Assembly: GCA_030604585.1 (NCBI GenBank)
Contig: JAUVVP010000208.1
Coordinates: 1-5,184 of the forward strand
Length of the DNA: 5,184 nucleotides
Source of the DNA: Planctomycetota bacterium
GTDB lineage: Bacteria > Planctomycetota > Brocadiia > SM23-32
Reading direction: 5' to 3'
Part shown: positions 4,682 through 5,184 of the stretch, one piece after another
How the letters are laid out: each line of letters starts with the position of its first letter
Numbering within the stretch: the first letter of the stretch is position 1
Program-made: the position numbers and the translations under genes
The notes under the pieces: model-generated
What the model was told of the DNA's origin: nothing
Database searches by the model: none
Seen by the model: the letters and a program-made list of their open reading frames with translations, nothing else

Positions 4682-4903
4682 TCACGGCAAGGGAGAAAGC
4701 CAAGCTGGGCTTACCCTATTCGGCGTGCTTCTTGTCTGCACCGGACGCTTGATAGGGGCCTTAGCTGGCATCCGGGCGCGAGGGGCGGACCGCGCGGCGC
4801 GCCCGGGATCTCGTATCCCTGCCACACGCATGCCGTGTAGAAGGGAATGCCCCAGGCCGGCACGCATCCCGTAGAGGTTTAAGAAGCGCTTGAAATGGGT
4901 CAT
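4682..4903 (-). CDS. Doubtful small ORF, 73 residues, with a well-placed ribosome site
   Basis: The ATG at 4903-4901 is preceded by GAGGG (4916-4912) at 8-nt spacing, the only reason to list it. The product starts MTHFKRFLNLYGMRAGLGHS and ends in a basic, Pro/Ala/Arg-rich tail without recognisable domains. That composition is what random GC-rich sequence gives, and the frame overlaps the hairpin cluster at 4772-4870. No clear promoter is seen. It may be a small basic protein, a decayed gene, or chance. Confidence 0.2.
   Translation of the reverse strand: MTHFKRFLNLYGMRAGLGHSLLHGMRVAGIRDPGRAARSAPRARMPAKAPIKRPVQTRSTPNRVSPAWLSPLP
4772..4806. repeat. 9-bp GC inverted repeat
   Basis: CCGGGCGCG (4772-4780) and CGCGCCCGG (4798-4806) are perfect reverse complements enclosing 17 bp, which itself contains GCGG-A-CCGC. 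It would be a very stable hairpin in RNA from either strand. No T-run follows on the plus strand. Confidence 0.55.
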
Positions 4904-4920
4904 AATAGATACCCTCGATA

Positions 4921-4933
4921 TACGGCAGCCGTA
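4921..4933. promoter_or_regulatory. Operator-like 13-bp dyad
   Basis: TACGGC-A-GCCGTA is perfectly symmetrical around 4927, next to GTAC-aatg-GTAC (4931-4942). It lies about 70 bp upstream of the promoter at 5004-5031 and could bind a dimeric regulator. This is based on symmetry alone. Confidence 0.25.
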
Positions 4934-5003
4934 CAATGGTACCGTCCGCGATCTAAAGCGGGCAATTCCGCCCGCACGCGGCGATGAGAGGGCCTCGAAC
5001 CCC

Positions 5004-5031
5004 TTGACTGCAGAGAAAGCGGGCGTACAAT
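5004..5031 (+). promoter_or_regulatory. Strong sigma70-type promoter for the last gene
   Basis: TTGACT (5004-5009) and TACAAT (5026-5031) are separated by 16 bp, each matching the consensus hexamer at 5 of 6 positions. Start is expected near 5038, giving a leader of about 43 nt to the ATG at 5081. Confidence 0.75.
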
Positions 5032-5080
5032 CCGCGCAATGCACAACAACGGTTGAAAGGTACCTCTTCGGCCCGTGAGA

Positions 5081-5184
5081 ATGAGACCAATTCACATGCT
5101 CTTCATACTATGCGCGCTTTTGCTTACTGTGTCTGCACTGCTGGCAGGAACGAGGCAGGTCGGCTCCGAGGAGACGAGCGCTCC
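5081..5184 (+). CDS. N-terminus of an exported protein (3' end outside window)
   Basis: The frame starts at ATG 5081 and runs open to the window edge, giving 34 complete codons. The N-terminus is a short polar start followed by a hydrophobic core (MLFILCALLLTVSALLAG, residues 6-23), then a polar stretch TRQVGSEETSA. This is a signal peptide with possible cleavage near residues 22-24, or a membrane anchor. There is no lipobox cysteine at the expected place. The ribosome site is weak: only GTGAGA directly before the ATG. An in-frame GTG at 5075 is an alternative start, and a stop at 5054 limits any further extension. The near-consensus promoter just upstream supports a real gene. The mature part is not visible, so no function is assigned. 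Confidence 0.65.
   Translation, partial: MRPIHMLFILCALLLTVSALLAGTRQVGSEETSA

Larger units (their letters stand above)
4591..5003. other. Mostly non-coding region with clustered inverted repeats
   Basis: No open frame here has recognisable protein character, apart from one doubtful small frame on the minus strand (4682-4903). Visible structure includes a GTGTT/AACAC dyad (4620-4631) and a 9-bp inverted repeat (4772-4780 with 4798-4806). Small stem-loops follow at 4805-4819, 4824-4838 and 4843-4870. There are palindromes AAGCGCTT (4884-4891) and TACGGCAGCCGTA (4921-4933), and a 6-bp hairpin (4958-4975) with no T-run on the plus strand. I recognise no known RNA family or mobile element, and no repeat of the tRNA-Arg 3' end that would mark an attachment site. 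Confidence 0.5.

Noticed and set aside
4393..4752. Plus-strand frame containing ANRALASGARGRRFESCRGC
   Set aside because: It is the spurious translation of tRNA-Arg(CCG) and flanking DNA, without a family match.
4958..4975. GCGGGC-AATTCC-GCCCGC hairpin as a terminator before the promoter at 5004
   Set aside because: No T-run follows on the plus strand, and on the minus strand only TTTA follows with no supported gene ending there.
4545..5000. Possible attachment site or integrated element behind tRNA-Arg
   Set aside because: I found no second copy of the tRNA 3' end in the window and no integrase or mobile-element gene.

Overview
The window is GC-rich bacterial DNA. It carries standard Shine-Dalgarno sites, sigma70-type promoters and tRNA genes with encoded CCA ends. 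It probably comes from an environmental bacterium that is not a close model relative. The phylum cannot be fixed from the sequence; a Planctomycetota-like lineage is only a guess. GC content was judged by eye, not computed.

Layout, left to right. (1) The last 45 codons of an unrecognised plus-strand gene (1-138), visibly lower in GC at third positions than the rest. (2) A 185-bp convergent gap with GC-rich inverted repeats that look like termination structures. (3) A minus-strand tRNA-Pro(CGG) at 324-402, with its own promoter at 431-459. (4) About 380 bp without a credible protein gene (403-785), containing a candidate plus-strand promoter and several strong inverted repeats. (5) Two tandem paralogous S41 (CtpA/Tsp-like) exported or membrane-anchored proteins, 786-2174 and 2265-3641, probably co-transcribed. 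(6) A convergent HAD-superfamily hydrolase on the minus strand, 3638-4345, whose stop codon overlaps that of the second S41 gene. (7) A plus-strand tRNA-Arg(CCG) at 4469-4544 with a near-consensus promoter, divergent from the HAD gene. (8) About 530 bp of mainly non-coding, hairpin-rich sequence. (9) A near-consensus promoter (5004-5031) and the first 34 codons of a gene for a protein with an N-terminal signal peptide, cut by the window edge.

The main observation is the S41 pair. The two proteins are colinear almost residue for residue. The downstream one keeps the Ser306/Lys331/Gln335 catalytic set expected from CtpB and Tsp. The upstream one has Gly305, Ser330 and Tyr334 at those positions and therefore looks like a catalytically dead pseudoprotease. 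Its scaffold is intact and open over 462 codons, so it is more likely a retained partner or regulator than a decaying copy. An active/inactive pair in one operon suggests a mixed oligomer or a substrate-binding adaptor for the active protease; this is inference.

A second unusual point is in tRNA-Arg(CCG). The normally near-invariant elbow pair G19-C56 appears to be replaced by A19-U56, a compensated change, and the first acceptor pair is a G-U wobble.
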